Assembly: GCA_003258795.1 (NCBI GenBank)
Contig: QHMH01000010.1
Span: 44,558 to 108,557, forward strand
From: Candidatus Melainabacteria bacterium
GTDB lineage: Bacteria; Cyanobacteriota; Vampirovibrionia; Gastranaerophilales; Gastranaerophilaceae
DNA: 64,000 bases
Direction of reading: 5' to 3'
Positions 45,534-55,325 of this stretch are shown in pieces. Position 1 is the first letter of the stretch, and the number at the start of each line of letters is the position of its first letter. Made by a program: the position numbers and the translations under genes. The notes under the pieces were generated by a model. The model saw only the letters and a list, made by a program, of their open reading frames with translations, searched no databases and was not told where the DNA came from.

Positions 45534-45570
45534 AAAAGGGCGTCGTTTAAAGTTTAAACGACGCCCTTTT
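45534..45570. terminator. Bidirectional terminator between DMT transporter and rpsA
   Basis: AAAAGGGCGTCGTTT (45534-45548) pairs with AAACGACGCCCTTTT (45556-45570). A/T flanks make it work in both directions between two convergent genes. Confidence 0.92.
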
Positions 45571-45575
45571 ATTCT

Positions 45576-46628
45576 TTATTCTTGAATATCTTTAGTACTC
45601 AAAGCAATTCTGTGTTCTTGTGGAGTGAACTTTTTGATTAAAACTTTAATCTTATCATTTACTTTAAATACGTTGAATGGGTTAACATTTTCGCCTTCGA
45701 TTTCAGCAACAGGAAGAAGAGCTTCAACTCCAGGGAAGATGTTTACGAAAACACCGAAACCAGTGATTTTATTAACAGTACCTTCGATGATTTCACCTTC
45801 TTTGAATTGACCTTCGATTTCTTCCCAAGGGTTAACACCCATTCTCTTCAAGCTTAAGCTGATTCTTTTTAGTTCAGAGTCAATCTTGATAATTTTAACT
45901 TCAATTTTAGAGCCTAAAGTTAAAACGTCAGAAGGGTGTTTAATTCTTTGCCAAGAAATTTCTGAAATAGGAAGCAAACCATCGATACCGTTGATGTCAA
46001 CGAAAGCACCGAAATCTGCAATTCTTACAACTTCACCAGTTACAACTTGATCTTCAGAAAGTTCAGCAAGAACGTTGTCTACAACTTGATCTCTTTGTTC
46101 AGCAACAGCTTGTCTTTGAGAAAGGATAAGTTTGTTCTTTTTAGGATCAGCTTCCAAAACTTTAACTTCGATTTTTTGGTCAATCAAACCTTCAAATGGA
46201 AGACCAGTTCTCAATTGGCTTGAAGGGATGAAACCTTTAAGGTCTGCAACGTCAACCAAAACACCGCCTTTAACGAGAGCAACAACTTTTGCAAGAATTG
46301 TATCGCCAGAAGTTTTAGCATCATTAAGTTGAGCCCAAGCTTGAGCACAAGCAATTCTTTTCAAAGATAAAATCATTGCATCTTGATCATTTTCTTCTTT
46401 TAAAACATAGAACTCTTTTTCATCACCAATTTCAAGTGAAGATTGTTCAGTGTCAGTTGAAGAAATTTCATTATCTGGCAAAAATGCTTCTGTTTTAGCA
46501 CCTTTAACGCTAACTAAATAACCGTCTTTTTCTCTCTTAATGATGATACCGTCAACGATATCTGCAACATTGTGAGATTTTGCAAACGATTCTTGTAATA
46601 ATTTTTCAAAATCTTGAGTTTCTGTCAT
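45576..46628 (-). CDS. rpsA: 30S ribosomal protein S1
   Basis: 350 residues, about four S1 domains (GIIIKREKDGYLVSVKGAKTEAF, AKVVALVKGGVLVDVADLKGFIPSSQL, GEVVRIADFGAFVDINGIDGLLPISEISW, GTVNKITGFGVFVNIFPGVEALLPVAEI). Follows ispH by 4 bp, the arrangement known from many bacteria (fused in some Firmicutes). Paralogue of 13367-14422. Binds mRNA for initiation. Confidence 0.92.
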   Translation of the reverse strand: MTETQDFEKLLQESFAKSHNVADIVDGIIIKREKDGYLVSVKGAKTEAFLPDNEISSTDTEQSSLEIGDEKEFYVLKEENDQDAMILSLKRIACAQAWAQLNDAKTSGDTILAKVVALVKGGVLVDVADLKGFIPSSQLRTGLPFEGLIDQKIEVKVLEADPKKNKLILSQRQAVAEQRDQVVDNVLAELSEDQVVTGEVVRIADFGAFVDINGIDGLLPISEISWQRIKHPSDVLTLGSKIEVKIIKIDSELKRISLSLKRMGVNPWEEIEGQFKEGEIIEGTVNKITGFGVFVNIFPGVEALLPVAEIEGENVNPFNVFKVNDKIKVLIKKFTPQEHRIALSTKDIQE

Positions 46629-46632
46629 TTTT

Positions 46633-47499
46633 TCATTCTCCTTTTATTTTCTCTATAACATTGTGTATAACATATTCTGGTGTAGATGCTCCAGCAGTAA
46701 TGCTTATTTTTTGAGCATTCTTAATTAGATCAGAGTATTCTTTTAAATCTTTATCATCTTCTATATGGATTGTTTTAGTAATTTTAGTTAAAATTTCTGC
46801 AAGGTGTGTTGTGTTTGCACTTTTTTTAGACCCAACAACAATCATTAAATCGGCTTTTGACGCAAGTTCTTTGGCTTCATTTTGTCTTAGAGATGTGCTT
46901 GCGCAAATCGTATTTTCAAGCATAAGCTCTTTCGACAAAGGAATTAGAGCTGAAATAATTTCAGTAAGAGTAGAGAGTCTTTGCGTAGTTTGTACAACTA
47001 CACCAATTTTTTTGTGGGATTTTAATTCGTCTTTAATGCTTTCAAGTTGACTTACATCGTTTACGATAGCGATTTTGTCGCCATAAAGTTCTGCATTAGC
47101 TTTTATTGCCATAACTTCTGGATGATTAGCTTTTCCAACAATAATAAGATAGTAACCTGCTTTGACAGTTTCAACAGCCTTTTGTTGGACTTTTTTAACA
47201 TCAGGACAAGTTAAATCTACAATTTCAAAGCCTGCATCTTCAATTTGTTTAAAAATTTGAGGAGATGCACCATGACTTCTAATTACACAAATACCATTTC
47301 CTTTTTCTGGGATTTCATAAATAGTTTTTATTCCCAACGATGCAAGTTCTTCTATAACGTTAGTGTTATGAATAAGTTCGCCAAGGATATAAATATTTTT
47401 GTCTGGATTTTCGAGTTTTAATTTTTTAACTGTTTCAACGGCTCTTTTTACGCCGTAACAAAAACCCGAATGTTTTGCAAGTGTAATTTCTTTATGCAA
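46633..47499 (-). CDS. ispH: 4-hydroxy-3-methylbut-2-enyl diphosphate reductase
   Basis: 288 residues with the three cluster cysteines (HSGFCYGVKRAV, VDLTCPDVKKVQ, and ICASTSLRQNEA) and the CY/ASTP motifs of IspH. Last step of the MEP isoprenoid pathway: reduces HMBPP to IPP and DMAPP with a [4Fe-4S] cluster. Upstream of rpsA in the same operon. Confidence 0.94.
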   Translation of the reverse strand: MHKEITLAKHSGFCYGVKRAVETVKKLKLENPDKNIYILGELIHNTNVIEELASLGIKTIYEIPEKGNGICVIRSHGASPQIFKQIEDAGFEIVDLTCPDVKKVQQKAVETVKAGYYLIIVGKANHPEVMAIKANAELYGDKIAIVNDVSQLESIKDELKSHKKIGVVVQTTQRLSTLTEIISALIPLSKELMLENTICASTSLRQNEAKELASKADLMIVVGSKKSANTTHLAEILTKITKTIHIEDDKDLKEYSDLIKNAQKISITAGASTPEYVIHNVIEKIKGE

Positions 47500-47608
47500 T
47501 TTGCAAATAATCTTCTTTCTTTAGAACTCGCGAAAGGAACTTTCGCTGTAAGAATATTTAACCATAAAAAGATTTTATTTCAAGTGATTATATATTATAA
47601 TTCGAGAT

Positions 47609-49021
47609 ATGAAGAATTTTGATTACATAATATTGAACAAATTTATAAAAGAAAATGAGAAGTTTTTTACTGGGGCTGTAATAAGAAAGGTTATGCAACC
47701 TTCAAGACAAGAACTTGTTATTGTATTGCGAAATTTTGGAGAAAATAGAAAATTTTACATAAATATAAATCCACAATTATTTCATATATGTTTTATGACC
47801 CAACGTGGAGAAGAATTAAGGGGAATAAAAAATCCCAAAAAGCCTCCAATGTTTTGTATGCTGTTAAGGAAGTATATTGAAAATTCAAGAATAGTAAAAA
47901 TCAATCAGCCTGAAGGAGAAAGAATATTTGAGTTTTATATAAATTCAACAGATGAAGTGGGAGATGAAATTTATTTATGTCTTGCTATTGAGCTTATGGG
48001 AAAACATTCTAATGTTATCTTGTACAATTATGATACCAATATGATATTGGGTTGTATGCACAATGTTGGGGTTGAAAAGAGTCGAGAGAGAGAACTTTAT
48101 GGGGGGTTACCATATATATATCCACCTAAAAATAGAGTAAAAAGTTTTTCTGGTTTGTCAGAAGAATTGAAAAATAATGAACCGGTAAATGAGTTTATTG
48201 ATAGTTATTATTCTGAAAAACAGAATGAAGATAAGGTAAGGGCATTAAAACAATCCTTAACGGTTAAGATTAACTCATCTTTAAAAAAAATAAATAATAC
48301 ATTGAAAAAACTTGAATTACAGAAAAAAACTGATAAAGAGTATTACAAAAAGTGTGGAGATTTGATTAACGCAAATTTATACGGTCAAAAAGATTACGTT
48401 GACTACATTGATGTAGAAGATTTTGAAGTGGGTGGAATTGTTAGGGTTAATTTAGATAAAACAAAGACCTTGGTAGAAAATGCTTGTCGCTATTACAAAT
48501 TGTACAATAAGGCAAAAGTTTCAATGCAAAAGCAAATGGAATTGAGCAAAGGGTTGGGGGAAGAGAAACAATATCTTGAGGATATGATGTTCTTTGTTGA
48601 AAGTGCACGTGAAGTAAAAGATTTAGAAGAGATATTATCAGAAATTGGTGTTGAGGAGGAAAAAGAAAAAGTATCAAAATTAAACATAGATGAGAGAATG
48701 ATTGGTGAATATAAAGTATTTGTTGGAAAGAATAATCGTCAAAATGATTATATAGTGTCCAAAATTGGAAGGAAAAATGATTATTGGTTTCATGCAAAAA
48801 ACATGTCAGGCGGGCATGTTTTGTTAAGACTTGAAAGTGGTCAGATGATAAATGATAAAATAGTATATGAGTGTGCAAAGCTTGCTAAAATGAATAGTGC
48901 TGGAAAAATATCATCAAAAGTTGGGGTAATATATACAAAATTTAAGAACATAAAAAAGCCTCCAAAAGCAAATTTGGGGTATGTTATATATAAGGGAGAG
49001 GAAGAAATTATAATAGATTAG
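47609..49021 (+). CDS. rqcH: Rqc2/NFACT ribosome quality-control protein
   Basis: 470 residues. NFACT-N domain (residues ~1-190, MLLRKYIENSRIVKINQPEGERIFEF), coiled-coil/helix-hairpin region (~200-350), C-terminal NFACT-R domain (~360-470, VSKIGRKNDYWFHAKNMSGGHVLLR). In bacteria RqcH binds stalled 50S subunits and adds alanine tails. Short relative to some (about 550-590 residues), but all domains are present. Confidence 0.9.
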   Translation: MKNFDYIILNKFIKENEKFFTGAVIRKVMQPSRQELVIVLRNFGENRKFYININPQLFHICFMTQRGEELRGIKNPKKPPMFCMLLRKYIENSRIVKINQPEGERIFEFYINSTDEVGDEIYLCLAIELMGKHSNVILYNYDTNMILGCMHNVGVEKSRERELYGGLPYIYPPKNRVKSFSGLSEELKNNEPVNEFIDSYYSEKQNEDKVRALKQSLTVKINSSLKKINNTLKKLELQKKTDKEYYKKCGDLINANLYGQKDYVDYIDVEDFEVGGIVRVNLDKTKTLVENACRYYKLYNKAKVSMQKQMELSKGLGEEKQYLEDMMFFVESAREVKDLEEILSEIGVEEEKEKVSKLNIDERMIGEYKVFVGKNNRQNDYIVSKIGRKNDYWFHAKNMSGGHVLLRLESGQMINDKIVYECAKLAKMNSAGKISSKVGVIYTKFKNIKKPPKANLGYVIYKGEEEIIID

Positions 49022-49031
49022 AAAAAAAGTG

Positions 49032-49060
49032 TTTAAAATAAAAAAGTTTTATGATACAAT
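49032..49060 (+). promoter_or_regulatory. Promoter of tRNA-Ser
   Basis: TTTAAA (49032-49037), 17-bp spacer, TACAAT (49055-49060); the tRNA starts 15 bp further on. Confidence 0.7.
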
Positions 49061-49075
49061 AAAAATCAGCCGTAA

Positions 49076-49165
49076 GGAGAAGTGGCCGAGTAGGCTTAAG
49101 GCGGCACCCTGCTAAGGTGTTGTATGGAGTAATCTGTACCGTGGGTTCGAATCCCACCTTCTCCG
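49076..49165 (+). tRNA. tRNA-Ser (GCT)
   Basis: 90 nt, class II with a long variable arm. Acceptor GGAGAAG/CTTCTCC pairs perfectly, anticodon loop CTGCTAA (GCT), T-arm GGGTTCGAATCCC, discriminator G. CCA is not encoded. Confidence 0.96.
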
Positions 49166-49170
49166 AATTT

Positions 49171-49193
49171 AGCTCCCGCAAGGGAGCTTTTTT
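49171..49193 (+). terminator. Intrinsic terminator of tRNA-Ser
   Basis: AGCTCCC, GCAA loop, GGGAGCT, then a T tract, 5 bp after the tRNA. Confidence 0.92.
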
Positions 49194-49215
49194 ATAGGAT
49201 TATATTTGTGGTTTA

Positions 49216-49395
49216 TTAGTCTAATTTGAATTTGCTTAATATTATCAGTGAAAGCATAAATTCAATAAATTTTGTACTGTTCGTAGCACTATCACTTGCA
49301 CCAAGAACATTATAATATTCTTTTTGATTTTCTTTAATTAGAGTTTCAACAGGAAGCCAAGCAAATATTTCTTTCCATTCTACTATCCATTTATT
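49216..49395 (-). pseudogene. Remnant of a Fic-family gene (C-terminal fragment)
   Basis: Minus strand open frame of 60 codons, bounded upstream by an in-frame TGA (49396-49398) and ended by TAA (49216-49218). It has no good start codon. Translation contains EIFAWLPVETLIKENQKEYY and then NSTKFIEFMLSLI, recognisable as the C-terminal end of Fic (AMP-transferase) family proteins. The catalytic HxFx(D/E)GNGR core is missing. The recognition is by eye. Confidence 0.6.
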
Positions 49396-49463
49396 TCACC
49401 ATAAAATAGTATTCATGATATATTTATCCTAAGGTTGCAACAACAAAAAGGTACATAATCTTT

Positions 49464-49907
49464 ATGAAATTCACAATTAGAAAATTTGAGCAAGAAGATA
49501 AAACCGAAATCCTTTATATGATGAAAGTTTTTTATTCTTCAGATGCTGTTTCTACAAATGGAAGTGACGAAATTTTTGAACGTGATTTCACTGCATGCGT
49601 GCAAGACAGCCCATTTCTCGAAGGTTATGTTTTAACTAATAATGACGAAATTCTTGGATACGTTATGTTAGCAAAAAGTTTTTCAACTGAGTTTGGAAAA
49701 CCTTGTATATGGTTGGAAGATTTGTATTTAAAGCCAGAACATCGAGGAAAAGGAATTATTCCTGAAGTGATTAAATATGTTGAAAATCTCTATAAAAATT
49801 GTATTTTGAGGTTAGAAGTAGAAGATGAAAACACTCATGCTGTTTATGTATATGAAAAATCAGGATTTTCTCGTTTGCCTTATGTAGAAATGAAAAAAGA
49901 CGTATAA
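49464..49907 (+). CDS. GNAT-family N-acetyltransferase
   Basis: 147 residues. GNAT fold with acetyl-CoA loop PEHRGKGIIPEVIKYVE (Q/RxxGxG/A), preceded by CIWLEDLYLK and followed by LRLEVEDENTHAVYVYEKSGF. Substrate unknown. Lies alone; starts after the Fic remnant region. Confidence 0.88.
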   Translation: MKFTIRKFEQEDKTEILYMMKVFYSSDAVSTNGSDEIFERDFTACVQDSPFLEGYVLTNNDEILGYVMLAKSFSTEFGKPCIWLEDLYLKPEHRGKGIIPEVIKYVENLYKNCILRLEVEDENTHAVYVYEKSGFSRLPYVEMKKDV

Positions 49908-49953
49908 AATTTTTTATGAAAAACACAATTTAGATATTATCCATAAAATTTCC

Positions 49954-50499
49954 TTATTTTTGTCCGTTAAATTTGCTTGCATCCAGATATTTTATTACTC
50001 TTGCAGGATTGCCGACTACAACGGCATTTGCTGGTACATCTTTTGTAACAACAGAGCCTGCTCCTATAATTGCGTTCTCTCCAATTGTGACGTTTGGTAA
50101 AATCGTTACGTTTACTCCTATCCAAACATTTTTCTTTATATGTACTGGACTACATGTAATAACTGGTCTATCGTAAAAATCGTGGTTGTTTGTTGCAATA
50201 GTACAGTTTAAAGAAATCTTTGTATCATCTTCTATAATCAAGCCTCCAGCTGACATACATTGAAATCCATTCATTAAAACTACATTGTTTCCAATTTTTA
50301 CTTTGTTTGCAAGATTTACAAATATTGGGGCATTTATTATTGTGTTTTCGCCAATGTTTTCTCCAAAAAGTTCTTTTATCAAATTTTTACTTTCATCTGT
50401 TTGAGGCATTGTGTTATTTATTTTGAAACAAAGTTGTGAACTTCTGATATATTCTGCCATTCTTTCTTCATTTTTTATACGTAAATCGATTTTTTCCAT
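49954..50499 (-). CDS. Hexapeptide-repeat O-acetyltransferase (maltose/galactoside type)
   Basis: 181 residues; left-handed beta-helix repeats in the C-terminal part (VWIGVNVTILPNVTIGENAIIGAGSVVTKDVPANAVVVGNPARVI), the LbH_MAT_GAT signature, with catalytic His in TNNHDFYDRP. 35 bp after the HlyD-like gene on the same strand, but no functional link is obvious. Acetyl acceptor probably a sugar. Confidence 0.87.
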   Translation of the reverse strand: MEKIDLRIKNEERMAEYIRSSQLCFKINNTMPQTDESKNLIKELFGENIGENTIINAPIFVNLANKVKIGNNVVLMNGFQCMSAGGLIIEDDTKISLNCTIATNNHDFYDRPVITCSPVHIKKNVWIGVNVTILPNVTIGENAIIGAGSVVTKDVPANAVVVGNPARVIKYLDASKFNGQK

Positions 50500-50534
50500 A
50501 ATCTTTCTCCTTCGTTATTTATCGGATAACACAA

Positions 50535-51878
50535 TTACCGTACACTCAAACCTTCATCGAGATATTTTATCAAAGGATAAATAAAGAATTCGATTATTCT
50601 TCTTTTTCCTACGTTTATTTCTGCGTTAAGGCTCATACCTGTTCTAATTTCTTCATCTTTTCCTTCAACTTTTAGTGTATGTGATAGTGGAGTTATATAA
50701 ACTTCGTAAACTCTTCCTAATTTTTCGTCTTCAATACTGTTTTTAGACACAGTTTTAACCCTGCCTTCTATCATACCATATTTTTGAAAGCTAAATGTAT
50801 CTATTTTTATACTTGCAGGCATTCCTTCCTTTACAAAACCTATGTCTTGGTTTAGCACAATAGCCTTAACTAAAATTGGTGTATTATCTGGAGTTATTGC
50901 AAAGAGTTGTTGAGCGGGTGTTACAACACCGCCTATTGTGTGAATAAAAAGTTTGTCTACATATCCGTCGCAAGGAGATTTTATAGATTGTTTTGAATTT
51001 CTGAATATTATTTGGTCGGCATTTGACCTTAATTCATTTGCGGATTTAATTTTGTCTGCGAGTTTATCAAGATTTTTTGACCTAAAATCTTCTTTAATAA
51101 CTCGAATTTCCTTATTTATTTGTATTTTTTTAGAGTTTAGCTCATTGATTTTATAGTTGAGTTTAATAATTTCTGCTTTAAGTGTTTTTACATCGTTTAC
51201 TACTTTTTGATACTCGTCAAATGCAATTACATCGACAACGTTACTCATTCGATGTTCTTTGTCGGAGAGGTTATTTAAAATTTCCTGTTTTATTCTTTTT
51301 TCTTCTTTTGCTGATTTTAGTTCATCTAAAGTTTGTTCATATTCAGAATTTTTGACAGCAATTTGATTATTCAGCGTTGCAATACTTGCGCTATATAGGT
51401 TTTGTTGAACGTCGGCAGAACTCGATGTTTTGTCGACATTAAAATTTTTTCCACTTGCCGTGGCATTGAGTCGTTCAATTTCGAGGAGAGTATCTTCAAG
51501 GTTTTTTTGTATTGATTCTACTTGAGGTTCCGTAGTTGCAGGGTCAATTTCCATAAGGGTTTGACCTTTTTTTACAAAATCACCTTCTTTAACGAGAATT
51601 TTTGAAATAACCCCTGTGTCTAAGGGTTGGATTATTTTAGACTCTCCATCAGCTATAACTACGCCTTTGGCGCTTATTACGATATCTACTTTTGCAATAG
51701 TTACCCAAAGAATAGTTATTGTGATTATTGATACAACCAGCCAAAAGGTAAATCTTCCTATTGGACTTAGTGGTGCATCTTCTATTTCTGATAGAATTGG
51801 TTTAAATTCGTGACTATCATCGGTATTTATGATTTTTGAAATCACTTTATTTATTTCATTTTGAATTTTATCAAACAT
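50535..51878 (-). CDS. HlyD-family periplasmic adaptor (type I secretion)
   Basis: 447 residues: short cytoplasmic part, transmembrane helix (residues ~38-60, FWLVVSIITITILWV), biotinyl-lipoyl half (KGVVIADGESKIIQPLDTGVISKILVKEGDFVKKGQTLMEID), a long coiled-coil hairpin (~120-290) and the second half with SPCDGYVDKLFIHTIGGVVTPAQQLF. Last gene of the export operon; links inner membrane ABC exporter to TolC. Confidence 0.9.
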   Translation of the reverse strand: MFDKIQNEINKVISKIINTDDSHEFKPILSEIEDAPLSPIGRFTFWLVVSIITITILWVTIAKVDIVISAKGVVIADGESKIIQPLDTGVISKILVKEGDFVKKGQTLMEIDPATTEPQVESIQKNLEDTLLEIERLNATASGKNFNVDKTSSSADVQQNLYSASIATLNNQIAVKNSEYEQTLDELKSAKEEKRIKQEILNNLSDKEHRMSNVVDVIAFDEYQKVVNDVKTLKAEIIKLNYKINELNSKKIQINKEIRVIKEDFRSKNLDKLADKIKSANELRSNADQIIFRNSKQSIKSPCDGYVDKLFIHTIGGVVTPAQQLFAITPDNTPILVKAIVLNQDIGFVKEGMPASIKIDTFSFQKYGMIEGRVKTVSKNSIEDEKLGRVYEVYITPLSHTLKVEGKDEEIRTGMSLNAEINVGKRRIIEFFIYPLIKYLDEGLSVR

Positions 51879-51894
51879 AGTTATTGTTATCCTA

Positions 51895-54003
51895 TTATCT
51901 TACTAATGCTTGTTGTTCGGTTAAAAATTTGTAGTAGCCATTTTCTTCTAAAAGTTGGTTATGAGAGCCAGATTCAATAATTTTTCCTTTATCCATAACT
52001 ATAATCAAATCACATTGTCTTACTGTAGAGAGCCTATGGGCAATAATAAAAGTTGTTCGTCCTTTGACTATTTGTTTCATATTTTTCATAATTATGCTTT
52101 CGGATTCGTAATCCAATGCAGAAGTAGCTTCATCCATAATCAGTATTTTTGGATTTGTAATAAGTGCTCTTGCTATTGCTATTCTTTGACGTTGTCCACC
52201 GGAGAGAGTAGACCCTCTTTCTCCGACTGTGGTGTCGTAACCTTCTGGTAATTGAGATATAAACTCGTCTGCGCCAGCAATTTTAGCCATATTTATAATC
52301 AATTCTATTGGCGCATTTTGCATTGGCAAAGAGATGTTATCTCTGATAGATCCAGAGAAAAGATAGTTTTCTTGTAGCACAACACCGATATTTTGTCTTA
52401 AGCTTGTTGGATTCATCTGCCTAATATCAATGCCATCAATGTAGATTGCGCCTTCATTTGCTATATAAAGTCTTTGAATAAGCTTTGTTATTGTACTTTT
52501 TCCGCTACCACTTTTCCCGACGATACCTACACTCATTCCAGATTTTATGTTGAGTGACAAATCGTTTATTACGTAAGGGGAATTGACATTATATTTAAAG
52601 CAGACTTTGTCGAATTTTACATTTCCTTTAACTTCTCTAAGTGAAATTGAGTTTTGGGAGAGGTTTTCCACTGGGGTATTTAGAATATCGCCAAGTCTAT
52701 CTATACCAAGCAGAGCTTGTTGAAGTTCATTCCATAAGTTTACTAACCTCATCACGGGGGCACTAAATTGACCTGCGAACATTTGAAATGCAATGAGTTG
52801 CCCAATAGTCATTTTATTTTCTATAACGAGTTTTACGCCAATATATAAAATAGCGATAGTCATTGATTTTTGAAACAATCCTGACAGAGCGCCAGAGATA
52901 TTGCCCATATTTGAAAGTTGAAATCCAGATTTAACATAATTTCCGAGATAATCTTCCCATTTTTTTTGCATAGAACCTTCAATGGCGAGCGATTTAACGG
53001 TTTGAATTCCTGTTACGGCTTCGACGAGATAAGAATTAGATTTTGCTCCAGTTTGAAATTTATGTTCCAATCTTGATCTTAATTCAGGGGTTACTATTAG
53101 GTATAGCATTGCGGTTAGGGCAATAAATCCTAAAACGACGAGGGTTAATTTTACTGAATACAATAACATCATAAATACGAACACGACGGAGAAAAACAAG
53201 TCGATTATTACGGAAACGGATTTATTGGTTATAAAATCTCTTATTTGGTCGAGTTCTCTCACTCTTGCTATGATATTACCAACTTTTCGACTTTCGAAGT
53301 AGGTGTATGGCAGGGCAAATAAGTGTTTGAATAATTTTGCGCCTAATTTTGCATCGATTTTACTAACGGTATGGATAAAGATATATTTTCTCGAGAGGTT
53401 AAGAAGAAATTCAAAAATCATAACAGCAATGAAACCAAAAGCTAAAACATCAAGAGTTGTGAGAGTTCTATGAACAATGACTTTATCGAGGATTACTTGA
53501 GTAAAAAGTGGTGTAACAAGTCCAAATAATTGAACGATAAAGGACCCGAGCATAACTTCTGATATAACTTGTTTATAGGTTAGACATTCGTTAAAGAACC
53601 ATTTAAATCCGAATTTTATTTGTTCGTTAAAAATTTTGTGAGCGAGCACAATAAAATTATTGTTGCACAGTTGACTTATGTCATTGAAGGAAACTTCTTC
53701 TGGTTCTTTTTTTTGTGGACTGTATATGAGGCATTTTTCGTCTTTTGAATTAACTTTCAAAAGCAAGGAGAAAGAGCCGTCTGAGTTTATTGTTATTGCG
53801 GGCAGGGGATATTTATCTTTAATTATGTTTGGGGAGAGGTTTTTGATTTTTACTTTAAAATCTGAATTTTTAATAATTCTTACAAGTTCTTCTGGGGACA
53901 ATTCTTCTTGAGATATAGCATATTCTTTGAGAATTTTTTGCATATCCACATTAACTTGATGAATTTTAGTAATTATTTCAAAACATTTTAAGCCAGTAGT
54001 CAT
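51895..54003 (-). CDS. HlyB-like type I secretion ABC transporter
   Basis: 702 residues. N-terminal peptidase-C39-like domain (~1-130) lacks the catalytic Cys/His pair of true C39 peptidases, so it is probably the non-cleaving CLD type that binds RTX substrates. Six-helix membrane domain (~150-440), then nucleotide-binding domain with Walker A GKSGSGKST (~500), signature LSGGQRQRIAIARA (~605), Walker B ILIMDEATS. Overlaps tolC-like gene by one base. Exports the adjacent RTX protein (inference from operon). Confidence 0.92.
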   Translation of the reverse strand: MTTGLKCFEIITKIHQVNVDMQKILKEYAISQEELSPEELVRIIKNSDFKVKIKNLSPNIIKDKYPLPAITINSDGSFSLLLKVNSKDEKCLIYSPQKKEPEEVSFNDISQLCNNNFIVLAHKIFNEQIKFGFKWFFNECLTYKQVISEVMLGSFIVQLFGLVTPLFTQVILDKVIVHRTLTTLDVLAFGFIAVMIFEFLLNLSRKYIFIHTVSKIDAKLGAKLFKHLFALPYTYFESRKVGNIIARVRELDQIRDFITNKSVSVIIDLFFSVVFVFMMLLYSVKLTLVVLGFIALTAMLYLIVTPELRSRLEHKFQTGAKSNSYLVEAVTGIQTVKSLAIEGSMQKKWEDYLGNYVKSGFQLSNMGNISGALSGLFQKSMTIAILYIGVKLVIENKMTIGQLIAFQMFAGQFSAPVMRLVNLWNELQQALLGIDRLGDILNTPVENLSQNSISLREVKGNVKFDKVCFKYNVNSPYVINDLSLNIKSGMSVGIVGKSGSGKSTITKLIQRLYIANEGAIYIDGIDIRQMNPTSLRQNIGVVLQENYLFSGSIRDNISLPMQNAPIELIINMAKIAGADEFISQLPEGYDTTVGERGSTLSGGQRQRIAIARALITNPKILIMDEATSALDYESESIIMKNMKQIVKGRTTFIIAHRLSTVRQCDLIIVMDKGKIIESGSHNQLLEENGYYKFLTEQQALVR

Positions 54004-55316
54004 TAGAGTTTTCCTATATTGTCATTGTATTTGTTTAGAACAAATTTTTTATAAGCAGTAGTAAATTCTGATATTTGTGATTTTTGAACGGATAGTTTTT
54101 GATTAAGCAGTTTGATTTTTTCGTTGAGATAAGTTTGTTTGTCGATTAAGAGGTTTTCGTTTAGCCTATCGAGCATAGAGATGTTGGTATTTATAAGTTC
54201 CAACATGGTTTTATTATTATCGAGAAGTTGTTTAGAGAAATTAGAATCGGCATTGATTTTTTCTGCATTACGGTTAAAGTCGGCGATTTTTTGTTCTTTT
54301 TCTATTTCGAGTCGGAGAATTTCGAGATTAAGCCGATCTCTTTCGCTTTTATTTTTAAATCCGTCGAACACGGGTAAATACCCTGTTATTCTAAACTTAA
54401 GCCCTTTTTGCCCAAAGTTATCGAAGGCACTTGATAGGTCATTTGGACTTGCACCATAGAGATAATAGTTGGCAGAAAAAGTGAATTGAGGTAAATTTTT
54501 CTTTTTAGCGATAAGCAATTCTTTTTGTTTTTTTTCTATTTCTGCGTTGTATATCTGAATTTCCGGAGGGTTATCGTATTGAATATTAACAGAAAGTATT
54601 TCATTAGAAATTTCGAAATCGGAGAGAACGTCATCTTTGAGGTAATCTTGTTTTGAATAAAAGGATAAATCTTTGAGAGTTTTCTCATATTCGTTAGAGA
54701 TTTTATTTATGTCATTTTCGAGTTCTTTAAGTTTGATATTTTCTGCAATTACGGAAGGTTTATCGACTTGTCCAGCTTGATTAAGTCTTGATTTTATTGA
54801 TAGCAATTCTTTTTCTATAACCAAAATTTCTGTTTTGATTAGAATTTCCTTATACTCACTTAATGCTTTAGCGTATAGTTCGACAGAGTTTAATTCAATA
54901 TCTCTCATTGTTTTTAAGTAGTTTGCTTTTTTAGAGATGACGTCTTTTTTTGCGATTTTAAGGTTATCACCTCTTATTCCAAAGTCCCAGAGATTGTAGG
55001 TTAAACCTGCGGAAATAGCATTTTGGTAGATATCACTGCCATAAATAACTTCGTTTCCGATATACATAGTTTGTTTAAAATTTTCTGGTGCGAGATCTTT
55101 GTTAAATTCTCCGTAGGCATATATCCCGAGTTTTGGGAAATATTCAGATTGAGCTTCCTTAATTTTGACTTTAGATATATCGATATCTGTTTTAGTGAGT
55201 TTAATATCGTATGAGTTTTCTAAAATTTGGTTTAAGGTTGTATTCCAATCTACGGTTTTTCCCAAAACTGGGGTAGATATTAAGAAAAAAACGATTAAGA
55301 ATAAAATCTTTTTCAT
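54003..55316 (-). CDS. TolC-family outer-membrane channel
   Basis: 437 residues with signal peptide (ILFLIVFFLISTPVLG). Two long coiled-coil helical regions with OEP repeats (ILVIEKELLSIKSRLNQAG; LLDNNKTMLELINTNISMLDRLNENL) as in TolC. Located between RTX protein and HlyB gene, so it completes the three-part exporter. Evidence for an outer membrane. Confidence 0.9.
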   Translation of the reverse strand: MKKILFLIVFFLISTPVLGKTVDWNTTLNQILENSYDIKLTKTDIDISKVKIKEAQSEYFPKLGIYAYGEFNKDLAPENFKQTMYIGNEVIYGSDIYQNAISAGLTYNLWDFGIRGDNLKIAKKDVISKKANYLKTMRDIELNSVELYAKALSEYKEILIKTEILVIEKELLSIKSRLNQAGQVDKPSVIAENIKLKELENDINKISNEYEKTLKDLSFYSKQDYLKDDVLSDFEISNEILSVNIQYDNPPEIQIYNAEIEKKQKELLIAKKKNLPQFTFSANYYLYGASPNDLSSAFDNFGQKGLKFRITGYLPVFDGFKNKSERDRLNLEILRLEIEKEQKIADFNRNAEKINADSNFSKQLLDNNKTMLELINTNISMLDRLNENLLIDKQTYLNEKIKLLNQKLSVQKSQISEFTTAYKKFVLNKYNDNIGKL

Positions 55317-55325
55317 AATAACCTA

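Noticed and set aside
51895..54003. Bacteriocin exporter with C39 leader peptidase
   Set aside because: The N-terminal domain lacks the catalytic Cys and no small double-Gly peptide gene is seen; the RTX neighbour fits HlyB type.
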